Positions 51,501 through 62,442 of a stretch of DNA of 64,000 nucleotides are shown one piece after another. A program made the translations under genes and the position numbers. The first letter of the stretch is position 1; each line of letters begins with the position of its first letter. The stretch covers positions 129,635,094 through 129,699,093 of the forward strand of contig NW_024609857.1 in the NCBI RefSeq assembly GCF_016920785.2. Direction: 5' to 3'. The notes below the pieces were generated by a model that worked only from the letters and a program-made list of their open reading frames with translations, had not been told where the DNA came from and did not search any database. The stretch is from Ixodes scapularis. Its lineage: Eukaryota; Arthropoda; Arachnida; Ixodida; Ixodidae.

Positions 51501-51797
51501 GTGAACAACAACCGGATTCCGATTGGCTGCACCGTCAAACACGAAAAGAAGTTCATTCCATGCAAAGAGAAGAAAATTTACTCCATCCCCTTGAGCTGCG
51601 GCCATCAATACATAGGACAGACCGGCAGATGCACCAATCACAGACTCCGCGAACATCACAACGAAGTTTCTAAGGCCTCTCCAGATTCTTATCATCCCAT
51701 AGTCATACATGCTCGTTCGTGTTTGCGTTGTCATCCCCTCTTTGATGACACAAAATCCTGGGGGGGCATGACAGCAGATTCGGCAGGGAAATCATAG
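51501..51797 (+). pseudogene. Penelope-like GIY-YIG endonuclease, right arm
   Basis: This mirror copy reads IYSIPLSCGHQYIGQTGR and SCLRCHPLFDDTK. A frameshift near the end (GGMTADSAGKS then stop) shortens it relative to the left arm. It retains the glycine (SCGHQY) that the left arm has changed to valine (SCVHQY). Confidence 0.75.
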
Positions 51798-52068
51798 AAT
51801 CATTCGCGATGACCGCAGCAAAAAAACAGCGTGTCTAACCCTTCCCTCCTGCTGACGAAAACGGAGGTTGAATTTTTAAAATCCGAGATAACCCTACCAC
51901 CCTGACTTGCACTTCGCGTTTCTTTTCTTTCATTTTCTCCCCCTTCTCTCCCCTACTCCTACTGGGTATAGTCGGCTGCTCGCTGTTTGAAAGTTTACTC
52001 GTCTGTTGCTAGTTGAAAGATGTGGTTGTGTTGTCCCTGTTTTAATTGTTTTATTCTTTCTTCATCCA

Positions 52069-53887
52069 TGATGATTTCATTACAGTCCCGTTAAGTGGTG
52101 GACTAAACGACTGTGTGATCCATACTGGTTGCCGCCGTAAATTAAATGTGCTGAGAAAAAAAAAAAAAGGTAGAAAAAGTTTTTGGAAGCCAGGCTACCA
52201 TTCGATTATTAAAGCATTTTAATCAGTTTGTACGCAGCGTTGTTGTTGCCGGGGGAACGCTTATTCTTGATGCTCTCAGTGCAGTTCTCAACCTTTTAAC
52301 GTCATGGCTTGCGTTTCGGTCAATGAGAATAATGGAATTCCTGATCTTACTTCTATTCGCTCTATATAACCACGGGGGGAATATGCGGCGCTGGCAGTGC
52401 TGCCGGTTCGCTTTTGCACCTTTTAGTGACTAGACCCTCTCTATCAATGGCTCTGCTCCCCCCCCCGGTTTGTTTTCGGCTCTAGTAAGGCAATAAATAC
52501 TGGACAGAAAAAATCAATCCGAGGCATGAAATTGTGTACTGAAAATGCTGATTTGTTGTCTGCCGATTAAAAGTTGCCGTATAAAACAACCATCTTCACT
52601 TTGAAAACTGGCCATCTTGCAAACGGCCCCTTTCGCCTTTTTGTGGATGCATCACGTGCTAGCGCCTGTCCTAAATCTGTGTGAAGCGTACCAGTGTAGA
52701 TGCTGATGCAAGTTCGCATTACTTCAAGTGAAAAGCACCACCTTAGACAGCTTGCTTGTTTGTCCAATTAATTGGCGAGCCTTCATTCTGTTGCTTGCGG
52801 CTTCCCCCGACACTCTCCGGAAACAAGCCCCAAGGTGACGAGGGGCAGGCGAGCCTAAAATTGCCAACGTCTTAGATGTGCAGACGAAAGACTTGGCTGC
52901 GCAGAAGAAGACAGTAAAAGCTGTTAGCCGTACGGCTGATGTAAGTGTTGAGTGTGGTGTCACGTGTTGGCCTACTATCGAAGATGCGAGTTTGCTCGTT
53001 GTATCATGTGATTTATCCAAGGTACGCCGTGCGCGGGAGGACAATGGGTTAGCAAAGGGCTTTCACACCCCTACTATTTGACCTTTGACAGCGCCGGTAA
53101 AAGCAATTAATGTTTTACGCATATAGTGATGCTTCAGATTATTTTTATTGGAGTCGGCTTAGAAACTCGCGTTTTATGAATGTCAGGTACATTTCTCTTT
53201 TTTAATTAGGATGCGCTAAATCATACAAAAATCGTAAAGCTTCAGATATTAGAAATGTAGTACTATTTTGGCAATCCAATTTGATTTTATATAGTTACAC
53301 AATTTATTTACATTGCACATCTCTTTGCAGGCCATCGAGCAGCAGACCATTGCTACACAAGCACAAGCCGCCAAACCAAACTGCTTTGTGGCGCACATTG
53401 ACGTTGTGCCACACCTTCCAAAGCAAAATAAAAAAGGCACAGAAGTAAAACGTGCCCATTTTAGTTTTAGTTTGGGTTTCATGCGTTCTGTACTTACCGC
53501 TAGATTTCCAGTAGCAGCCCTCAAGGCCGTTTTTCAAAATCGGGGGAAAAAAGCTTCACATGAAGAGAGCACGCGTTCATTGTGCTGACTCGAAACACTG
53601 CCAGCACTTAACTTATCGCAGTGCTGCTTCTTTCTTTGGCAACGCCCCCGCCCCTCTCCTCCCATCCCTTCATTTAATATAAATAAAATACAGCCTCCTA
53701 ATAATCTAAAAGACCACTAATGTCTGTGTAAAGCCTAAGTATGACTGACTATTAAGTGGATGGGCAGTCAGTAAAAACAGATAAAGAATACAGAAAAACA
53801 AACATGCAATAACCAAACAGTAATTTAAAAAAAAACAAAAAAAACATGGGTGGCAGGTTGTTAAAAGCGTCGGCCTAGCTCGTCGTG
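52069..53887. other. Non-coding region
   Basis: No gene is recognised. Features are an A-run at about 52156-52168, a C-run at 52460-52468 and AT-rich sequence. Confidence 0.4.
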
Positions 53888-54031
53888 GCATCTTCGGTCC
53901 CTGCCGTTCACGAAGTGCTTGCTGTTAACGAGTTGCCCGCTGTCGACGAGGTGCCTGTTGTTGACGAGGGGCCCTTAGTGCCTGTTGTTGACGGAATGTC
54001 AATGACCTCCTGCGAGCCGCATACGTAGCCA
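53888..54031 (+). other. Degenerate PVVDE-type repeat frame, unrecognised
   Basis: About 49 codons between stops read ASSVPAVHEVLAVNELPA and then VDEVPVVDEGPL, a degenerate repeat of five to seven residues with alternating V-D-E. It follows CGGCCTAG, which could be a 3' splice site. It may be an exon of a low-complexity protein or a coding-like minisatellite. Confidence 0.25.
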
Positions 54032-55717
54032 GCTGTCGCATCTTTCTTTGGCGGATAACCGTGCACCGGTCGTTAAGGTTACCTGCCAAGGCGTCGTCAG
54101 AATCAGTGTAACTTGAGCTGCTCTACTTAACTACCAATACAGCAGGGGCCGGCTCCGGCTCGGGGACTGGCTCAGGCACATTAATGTACATACAGAGACT
54201 CACCGTGCAAGATGGCACATGCTGTCACAATGTTGCAAGACCTGATGGGGTCGTAAGGCAGGGTTCTATACCTTTGCAGGCACCGAAGCGGTTCTTTAGT
54301 GTGATATACCGGTGAATTTGGAATAATTTAAGCATACAGTTTTTTAACTATTTAGGTTACAGTTAGCTCGTATTACGAGAAGCCTCTTTTCTGGCCTGCG
54401 ACCGCTTCCAGTCTGTGGCTTCCAGGCGTCCCGTGCTTCTTCGTCGCTCGCAGATCGGCACTCCTCTCGCTGCACCTCAGGTTGCATCCGCCATTGTTTT
54501 GGCTTAATAGGACGTGTTCGCTATACATGGCAAACACGCACTTAATACACGGCAATATCTCTCCCTTAAACTACAACAATAAAAAAAAAAAACTTCACGT
54601 TTACGCATGCCCAGCCGGTTAGGTGTCTGGCGCGTCCGTGTTGATCTTCTGAGGAGGGCTGTCTTGGTCACGTGGGCCATTAAGTGGTGTAGCAGGCGAG
54701 TTTGAAGTGCCTGAGTCAACTCTCCGAGGGAGGGGGCTGCTCAGGATGTTGTTCGCCTGATGGAAGTCCCCCAGGAAGTCGAATAATAATAAAAAAAAAA
54801 CTAGAACTAAAGGCTGTTCAATCCCGTTGGACACGTTACGACGTTGGTTTGTTCACAATGGCCAGTGTGGCCACATTTATTTCAAGTCAACAGCAATTTA
54901 CATTACAAAACCCCCAAAATTAAAACCTATACTTTAGTCCCCAGGTTTAAGAGCCGAATCCCCCGAAAATCCTCTCGGAACCCCTTTTCTAGACGCATAG
55001 GCACCTCCATTCCCTGCAAAAACCAACCAATCACTTCAAATTTGTCCATTGTCACGTGGTACACTCTTACGCAATGATCAGCGAGCTATCAACGTGATCC
55101 GCCTCCGACACCTCAATGGTCAAAACCAAAATTCTTGTAGAGTCACTACATGCTTTCCTCGCCGCCTGGCTGACGCCACCCAGTTAAATTATTGGGTCGA
55201 TTAAAGGTGAAGTGTCTACACTAAACTGCGAAACACATCAAACTCAAGCACTCCCGCTTAAAAGCCACAACCGCGTGCAGAAGTACCGCTGCCCGGCGCC
55301 CCAAACCGACACCGAATTCGTTTGTTAACAACTGGGGTCCGACTGCTGCTCGAAGCCCCCTGCGCGTGGGGATGGAAGACGACTCCCCGTTCATGCTCTC
55401 CCGCGAGCGTACCTCCTGCCGCGGGTCTGCGAGCAGACGCCCGAAAATTTAGACACAAACATATGCAGATAAAAAAAAAAAAAAATTTCGATGCAACTGT
55501 AGAAAGATAAACTTTTCTAAAACAAATCTTGCTTATTACAAACAAAATTCTTCGTTACTTAACACCTCCCCAACAAGAATGTTGCAAGTACACTTGCTGT
55601 TCGCGCAACATCTGTCCCTCTTTCCGAGACAGACGCGTAGCATACACACACAAACACCACAACAAAGGAGCTAAACCCCCTCGCAAAAGGACCTGTTGGG
55701 CGACCGAGAAAACAAAC
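54032..55717. other. Non-coding region left of LINE-3
   Basis: I see no supported gene. Several A-runs occur (54578-54591, 54787-54799, 55470-55485). The right end is a CAAA tandem (about 55711-55726) that belongs to the LINE-3 target. Confidence 0.4.
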
Positions 55718-55732
55718 AAACAAACACAGCCC
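55718..55732. repeat. LINE-3 target-site duplication, left
   Basis: AAACAAACACAGCCC is repeated exactly at 61588-61602, marking target-primed insertion of the element between them. Confidence 0.9.
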
Positions 55733-55965
55733 CGCAGGGGGCACCTGTGAAAGCAGGTGTTTGGAGAGTGGCGTCTCCACGGACCCCGAGCCCCGCAGGG
55801 GGCGCCTGCACCTTAGGTGCTAGGTGCTTGGTGAGTTGCGTCACCACGGACCCCAGCTACGTGGGCCACCATACCCGCACGCAGGGGGCACCTACTCTAG
55901 TAGGTGCTTGGTGAGTGGCGTCACTACGAACCCCGAGCCATGTGGGTTCACCCACCCACGTCTGG
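55733..55965 (+). repeat. LINE-3 5' UTR monomers, three diverged copies
   Basis: Units start at about 55733, 55794 and 55879 with CGCAGGGGGCRCCT and end with ACCCC. Each has a CACCT-type hairpin, then a hairpin with loop GTGGCG or GTTGCG, enclosed by GGGG/CCCC pairing. Stems differ between units but stay paired. LINE-4 has a single unit. Confidence 0.75.
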
Positions 55966-56416
55966 CTGTGCGTGGCGTACCCGTGTCCGGGGAAAAGGGG
56001 ACCCTGGTGGTTGAGCTGAGCCCGGGGTATGTTTGGACCCTTCGGGGCCCCCCGGGCGAGGCAATACACCGCTTCGACCCCTGCTTCTCGTAGACGGGTG
56101 TCCTGGCTTGGCCCGACCAGGATGATTCAGTCAGTCGCCTCTTCTACCCTCTTCTTCCTTCTTTCACTTTTCCTTCCACCTCTTTCTCTTTTCTTCTGCA
56201 CTCTCTTCCTTCCTTTTTCACCTTCTTAGGCGGCAAGGGCTAACCTTGAGTGGAAACAGGTCCTGTCCCTGCATCCACACTCGGTTATAGTGCCCGGGCA
56301 GCACTGGTAGAGTAATTGTGTCAGCCAAGCCTTTCTTGTTATGGCACATTACCTACCCCCTCGTTCGGCTCCGTGGTGGGCGGTGCACCCGGGCACTGAA
56401 ACTCCTTCCCATCTAT

Positions 56417-57694
56417 ATGGGTTCTCAAACTAAAAAACCTCTTGATCGGGCCCTGAAAAGGACCCGCACCGAAGTACCGTTTCAATTTGAAATGTCTCTT
56501 GTTTCCGAAAAGTTTCCGAGATTTCTAGTTTTACATTCTGAAAGTGAAAAGCCACTGGGCAAACTGTCCCCCTTCCTTGTAGCCAAAGTACTAGAAGGCG
56601 TTGTTGGTCAGAACTTTCATGCGAAGAAAATGGCATCCGGAGACCTCCTTGTAGAGATCAGTACAAAACAGCAGAGTGATGCCCTCCTGGCTCTCAACTC
56701 GGTTTCGGACTACAAAGTCACTGTTTCTCCGCACCGCAAACTGAACACTGTCCAAGGAGTTATTTCCGAGGACGACCTGCTAGACACATCAGACGCAGAG
56801 TTAGTGGAGGGGCTCTCTAGCCAAGGAGTTGTTGCTGCGCGACGAATCAATATTCGTCGTGATGGCAGCGAACGGAAAACAAAGCACATCATCCTAACTT
56901 TTGACAGCACCACTCTCCCTGCGACTGTAAAGGCAGGCTACCTACAGTGCAGAGTCCGACCCTACGTGCCAAACCCCCAACGGTGCTTCAAGTGCCAGCG
57001 GTTCGGCCATGGGTCACGTAGCTGTCGGGGGGCCGACACATGGGCTAAGTGCTCAAGCAAAGAACATGTTGCTGACAACTGTGACAATGAGCCAAAATGT
57101 GCGAACTGCGAAGGTAACCACCCTTCATACTCGCGTTCCTGCCCTCTTTGGAAACAAGAAAAAGAAATACTGACGCTGAAAGCAAAAGAAAACATATCAT
57201 ACGTAGAAGCAAAGAAACGATTTTCTTTCTTATCAAAGGGTGGATATGCCGAGGTCGTGCGCAGGGGACCGGCACGACCAGTAACGGCATCGACGGGAAC
57301 CCAGACGTCTCCGGATGATCTGCGGCTCTCGTTGAAGTCCCCTCCTAAACCTACAGGGGCGGTGCCAGTGGCACCGGGTCCCAAGCCCAGGGTGGATGCT
57401 GGCTCACTAGCATCCACTTCAGAGCAGGGGAAGGCCCCCCCTGGTCGGGGCCGGCCACCCCGCACCTCTGGTCCGAATAGACCTGGTGAGCCGTCACGGC
57501 AGTCGACCCCCCAGGGGCGGCCGTCGGCGACGCATGAGAAGCCCATGGACGAGAGTGGGCCCAGATCCGACGAGGAGGTTCCCTCCTCAGGATCGGTGTT
57601 TTCTTTCTCTGCCCCCAGTGACCCCACTGGGAGGCAGGCAGATACGTCGAAAAAGAAAAACGCTCCACGTGTAAAAATTGATTTTAAACCATAG
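56417..57694 (+). CDS. LINE-3 ORF1: gag-like CCHC protein
   Basis: The product is about 425 residues from ATG 56417, chosen because LINE-4 has a matching start (DRPLKR versus DRALKR). An upstream in-frame start at 56318 is less likely. Residues about 25-180 form the conserved N-terminal domain (RFLVLHSESEKPLGKLSPFL, then GVISEDDL). Three zinc knuckles follow: CFKCQRFGHGSRSC, a second in which the first cysteine is tryptophan (WAKCSSKEHVADNC), and CANCEGNHPSYSRSC. The rest is a proline- and glycine-rich tail ending in a basic segment. It should coat the LINE RNA. ORF2 begins 63 bases after the stop. Confidence 0.85.
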   Translation: MGSQTKKPLDRALKRTRTEVPFQFEMSLVSEKFPRFLVLHSESEKPLGKLSPFLVAKVLEGVVGQNFHAKKMASGDLLVEISTKQQSDALLALNSVSDYKVTVSPHRKLNTVQGVISEDDLLDTSDAELVEGLSSQGVVAARRINIRRDGSERKTKHIILTFDSTTLPATVKAGYLQCRVRPYVPNPQRCFKCQRFGHGSRSCRGADTWAKCSSKEHVADNCDNEPKCANCEGNHPSYSRSCPLWKQEKEILTLKAKENISYVEAKKRFSFLSKGGYAEVVRRGPARPVTASTGTQTSPDDLRLSLKSPPKPTGAVPVAPGPKPRVDAGSLASTSEQGKAPPGRGRPPRTSGPNRPGEPSRQSTPQGRPSATHEKPMDESGPRSDEEVPSSGSVFSFSAPSDPTGRQADTSKKKNAPRVKIDFKP

Positions 57695-57757
57695 TGATGT
57701 CATCTTATGTTTCGTCCTGTTTCTTAGTCTATTTTTTATTTTTACCTTTTTATTGCT

Positions 57758-60700
57758 ATGAGTAAACATATGGGCGTCATGCAATGGAACTGTCGCGGCC
57801 TTCTTCGTAATATTGATGACGTGAACATGTTTCTTGATGAGCTCCGTCCCGTGGCGCTCTGTTTACAAGAAACTCATCTCAATGACAATCATACACAGAT
57901 CTTACGTCGTCACCAAGTTTTTAGGAACGATAGCCTTTCCCCCACTCCTTCCGGTGGTGTTGCAGTAGCAGTGCAGAATGGAGTGGTGTGTGCTCAAGTA
58001 CCTCTTCAAACACCACTTGAGGCAGTGGCAGTTCGTGTCCTCTTTGATCGCCTCATCACCATTGTGTCACTCTACCTTCCACCTAACAGTCCATTGCATC
58101 TTCATGAACTCCAAGGCCTGGTAGATCAACTGCCCAAACCTTTTTTAATCTTAGGTGATTTTAATTCCCACCATCCTTTGTGGGGAAGCTCTCGTCAAGA
58201 TTCCCGCGGCGGAGTTATTGAACGGCTCCTATCGCTATCTGGACTCTGTCTTTTGAATAAGAGAGAACCAACCTTTTTTAGCTCGTTTCATAACACATTC
58301 ACATCAATAGATCTTTCCATATCATCACCATCTTTACTTCCATGTTTTTCGTGGAAGGTTTTAAATAATCCTTTTGGAAGCGATCACTTCCCCATAATTT
58401 TAGAAACAGTTATACCTCTTCCTTCGCTTTCGACCCGCCTTCCGAGGTGGAAGTTTAAGAAGGCCGACTGGGCTCTGTTTGGTTCAGAAGCTGTGTTTGA
58501 CCCCTCTTTATTTACTAGTATGTCTGCAGAGGAGGCGACAACTTATGTCACTGAATGTTTAATTAATGCTGCTGCATCGTCTATCCCACAAACCTCTGGT
58601 AAGCTCCCCAGGAGATGCAAACCCTGGTGGAACGATGAGTGTACAGCCACTCGAAAGAAACAAAATAGGGCTTGGGGAATCTTCCGCCGATATCCGACGC
58701 CTCTTAACTTGATAGAATTTAAAAAAAGCAGAGCCAAAGCTCGATGGACGAGAAAACAAGCCAAAAAGGCATCGTGGGTTAAATATATTTCAGCCCTAAA
58801 TAGCTTTGTACCGTTAAAAGAAGTGTGGGACCGCCTGCGGAAGGTCCGAGGAGATTACCAATCCTTTCGAACTCCTCTCTTTTCCTCCTCCTCTGTATCA
58901 CTCAAAGATCAAGCAAACATCCTTGGCGAGCATTTTCAGCTTATCAGTAGTTGCTCAAATTTCAGCGCAAAGTTTAAGAAATTCCAGTCTATTGCTGAAA
59001 AGCAGTCAATCTCCATGTTAGGGTCTGCCACTGTTTCATACAACAAACCATTCACTATGGGTGAACTCAAAAAAGCACTTGCTACAAAAAAGCAGGCTGC
59101 ACCAGGCCCAGATAAAATTCATTATGAAATGCTTAGACACCTGTCCCCTGAATCACTTTGCCATTTGCTGACGTTTTTTAATCACCTATGGAAACAAGCT
59201 GCATTCCCTCAGTGCTGGAAATGTGCTCATGTTATACCTCTCTTGAAACATGGAAAAGATCCATCTGTCCCCACAAGCTACCGTCCCATCGCACTCACTA
59301 GTTGCCTGGGGAAGACATATGAAAGGCTCATTAATCGGCGTCTTCTTTATTTTTTGGAGGCTGAGAACTTTTTTGATGTTAACCAGTGTGGATTTCGAGA
59401 GGGACGATCAACCACAGATCACTTGGTTCGTTTAGAAACCCTTATTCGTGAGGCATTTGTGCACCGACAACATTGTGTTTCGGTATTTTTTGATATGCAT
59501 AAAGCATATGATACCGCATGGAGGTATGGAATCATTCGAGATCTGTACAACTGCGGTGTGTGTGGTCGATTGCTTCAGTGCATACAAAACTTCCTCACCA
59601 AACGAACCTTTCAGGTTCGCTTGGGTGGCACACTGTCAGATGTTTTTAGCCAAGAAAATGGGGTCCCTCATGGAGGAGTTTTAAGCGTTACCCTTTTTGC
59701 TGTTAAAATCAACAGTCTTGGAAGGGTGATACCGCCATCGGTATCTTATTCTCTTTATGTAGACGACGTGCAGATCTCCTTCTCTTCATGTAACCTCTCC
59801 AGTTGTGAACGGCAACTACAACTCACTATCAACCGGATGAGCAAATGGGCGGATGAAAACGGTTTCAAGTTTTCTCCCGAGAAAACTGTTTGTGTTCCCT
59901 TTTCATTGCGCAGGGGTTTGTCTTTGGACCCCACTTTGCATCTCAATAACATAGACATATCTGTTCAACAGGAACACAAATTTCTTGGTGTAATCTTTGA
60001 CAAGAAGCTTTCTTTTGTGCCACATTTGAAAAAGTTGAAACGCAAATGCTTAAGTTCTGTAAATGTTCGAAAGGTGTTGTCCCAGATTTCATGGGGATCG
60101 GACAGGCGATGCCTTATACGATTATGCAACTCCCTGGTTCGGTCTCGCCTTGACTACGGTGCAGTCGTGTATGATTCGGCACGATCCGCTACTTTGAAGA
60201 TGCTAGACCCCGTTCACCACTTAGGGCTCAGACTTGCCTCCGGCGCATTTCGCACATCACCTGTGTTAAGCCTATATGCCGATACACATCAGATGTCGCT
60301 TGAGAAACGCAGACAGTACCTGAGTCTTTGCTATGCTTATCGGGTCTATTCTAATCCACAGCACCCAGCTTACAATGCCATTCATGCCTGTCGTTTTTCT
60401 CGACTTTTTGAAAACAAGCCGAGCATTATACGGCCACTCAACTTTTGCATTCAAAATTTCAGTGCTTCCCTTCATGTCCCACTTCATGTTGCCGTGCTAA
60501 ATTACAGGGACAGAGTTGCTCCTTGGGACGAAGTCCCAATCGTTTGCGACTGGACACTTACAAAATACAGTAAGCGGGTTACCTCCCCACGAGTTCTCCA
60601 GCAGGAGTTCCTTTCATTGCAGGAGACATATAGAGGTTACACTGAATTCCATACCGATGGATCGAAATCCTCTTCTTTTGTTGGCTGCGCAGTATATTCT

Positions 60701-61469
60701 GGTTCCTTCATGAAATCTCTTCAACTTAACTGTGTGGCAAGCATCTTTTCTGCAGAGCTTTATGGCATTTTACTATCTGTTGATCACATACTAAAAACAA
60801 TATAAGGAAAGCTATTCTCTTTGTTCATTCTCAAAGCGCATTACTGGCTGTGTCCTCACTGCTCCCTACAAAGAATCTGCTTACCCTACATGTACGAGGT
60901 AAATTATATGGAGCCCTCCGACTCGGACATGACATGAAATTTTGTTGGGTGCGAGTCATGTCGGGATTCCTGGGAATGAGAAAGCCGATAGCTTGGCTGC
61001 ATCTGCCAAGGATTTCGTAACAACTTGTGGATTACCTCGTCAAGATTTGAAGCCGTTTTTGAAGAAATCACTTTTGATGTCATGGCAGTTGGAGTGGGAC
61101 AGAGAGTACGACAATACGCTTCATGTCATAAAACCCATTTTGGCCCTGTGGGAGAGCTCGTTTCACAGGGAACAGCGTGTAGAGGTTCTGCTCTGCCGCC
61201 TAAGAATTGGCCACACACGCTTGACGCACTTGCACCTTCTTCGTGACGAAAATGTGAAGCTTTGTGCCCATTGTGGGAAAGGCCTTACAGTGTTACACAT
61301 TTTATGGCATTGCCCTTTTCACCATCAGTTGCGCCGGTTTAGCTTCCCTGAACTTTTTAGAGGTTATCTTCCCTTTCATCCGATGTTTGTACTTAGTGAC
61401 TGCCCTTTAGTGCCTTTTCACCGTGTTCTCGACTACCTAAAGAAAACTGGCTACCTACACCAGTTGTAA
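57758..61469 (+). pseudogene. LINE-3 ORF2: endonuclease, reverse transcriptase, RNase H and zinc finger
   Basis: The first frame (57758-60805, 1015 residues) has the APE endonuclease (MQWNCRGL, CLQETHLND, LGDFNSHHPLWGS, GSDHFP) and then reverse transcriptase (SYRPIALTSCLGK, FFDMHKAYDTAWR, NGVPHGGVLSVTLF, SLYVDDVQI with YVDD). RNase H begins at TDGSKSS and SAELYGI. A one-base loss near 60800 and another near 60951 move the rest to other frames, ending with GIPGNEKADSLA and the C-terminal finger CAHCGKGLTVLHILWHC at 61261-61311. The third RNase H position reads FVHSQSA where D-S-Q-S is usual, so the histidine probably removes a catalytic aspartate. The product is otherwise well preserved. Confidence 0.85.
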
Positions 61470-61587
61470 TTTTTTTTATACTGTTATTTTAAACCGTTTT
61501 GCTTAGTGCCAGTTAAACAACATTGAATTGGCGCAATATGACCTCCGTTGTCAATGCGCCACTAAAACCCTAATCATCATCATCATC
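61470..61587 (+). other. LINE-3 3' UTR and ATC tail
   Basis: The short 3' UTR ends in CCCTAATCATCATCATCATC directly before the right target duplication. A trinucleotide tail rather than poly(A) is usual for I-like elements. Confidence 0.85.
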
Positions 61588-61602
61588 AAACAAACACAGC
61601 CC
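61588..61602. repeat. LINE-3 target-site duplication, right
   Basis: Exact copy of the 15 bases at 55718-55732. Confidence 0.9.
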
Positions 61603-61645
61603 GGTGAGACCCGAACCCGCACGTTCCAGATTCCACCGTGACCAG
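61603..61645 (-). other. tRNA-derived sequence at the LINE-3 target
   Basis: On the minus strand GTGCGGGTTCGGGTCTCACC fits a B box and is followed by GGGCTGTGTTTGTTTG, a TTTG tail. LINE-3 therefore inserted into the tail of a tRNA-derived SINE-like element on the opposite strand. Confidence 0.45.
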
Positions 61646-62184
61646 TATTTATACAAAGCAAACTGTGGCCGCAGGCAACCAAATCCAAAAGCGAGCAGAA
61701 AGAAGTCGAGACACCTAAGCACTTATGAGTTGTGAATGCGAAAGCATGAATGTCCGACGATGTGGATGCTAGAGGCGGCGCCATGTTCGTCGGGTTTGAG
61801 ACGAGCAGAAGCACCGCCGACGATGTGGTTGATGGAGGCGACGGTATGTTAGTCGGTGGCGAGATGAGCAAATCCCTGAGCTCCCGCCGTGTCCGTTTTA
61901 ACCGGCGCTGGGCCCGTAGCGGCATGGGGTTGCGGTGGTTAGTTTTATAGGCGCGCTGGCGGCATGGACACAGAGCGCCATCTTTCGGCGGTCCTTGAAA
62001 CTCACGCGCGCAGCGGCCATAGGGAGCCTCGTCGCCGCGCGCCAGCCAATAGGACCTTTGGGATCAGGGAAACTATAGGTTCCGTTTTCGCGCTTCAAAG
62101 TGATGACGTCGGCGTGCTCTATGGGACAGTAAATACTTTCGCATTAAAAACAAAAACAAAAAACGTTTGCTTTACCTAACATAT
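61646..62184. other. Spacer between LINE-3 and LINE-4
   Basis: CG-rich sequence with GACGATGTGG repeated at about 61757 and 61818. No gene is supported. Confidence 0.4.
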
Positions 62185-62440
62185 TTACGAATCTGTTTCT
62201 CCACGCCAGCGCGTCCCCATCGTCTCAAGTATCTCGCGTGACCAAGGCAACAGCGCTGCTCCTGCACCCAGACCCGCGGAAGCCGGTTTGATCCCGGAGC
62301 CCACGGCTCTTTGCGCTAATCCAGGGCAGTTCTGCTTAAGGTGCCCCAGCATCCCACGCGAAAAGCACCCTGGCGGTCGAGGTTCCTCAACCCTTCGCTG
62401 GTCACCCCCAACTTCCTCAGGCCCACCCCGGATGTTAACC
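62185..62440 (-). pseudogene. Retrotransposon gag knuckle remnant, minus strand
   Basis: The minus strand reads PGCFSRGMLGHLKQNCPG, a CCHC knuckle in which the second cysteine is arginine. A short tail follows to about 62185. The LINE-4 5' end lies directly upstream in this orientation, so LINE-4 probably inserted into this gag. Confidence 0.5.
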
Positions 62441-62442
62441 TC

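Larger units (their letters stand above)
50724..52068. repeat. 1.35-kb palindrome of two head-to-head Penelope ends
   Basis: Arms 50724-51392 and 51400-52068 are inverted copies over about 669 bp each with few differences, separated by seven bases (TTTCCTT). Each arm carries a truncated Penelope endonuclease frame reading outward plus its 3' sequence. Inverted and tandem partial copies are a known habit of Penelope-like elements. Confidence 0.85.
55733..61587 (+). mobile_element. LINE-3: full-length I-like non-LTR element
   Basis: The 5,855-bp element has a structured repetitive 5' UTR, ORF1 with CCHC knuckles, ORF2 with endonuclease, reverse transcriptase, RNase H and a C-terminal zinc finger, and an ATCATCATC tail. 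A perfect 15-bp duplication flanks it. RNase H plus CCHC ORF1 point to the I group of non-LTR elements. Two one-base losses in ORF2 are the main visible lesions. Confidence 0.9.

Noticed and set aside
55559..55780. Short frames on both strands at the left edge of LINE-3
   Set aside because: They span the target site and the 5' UTR monomers and have no domain.
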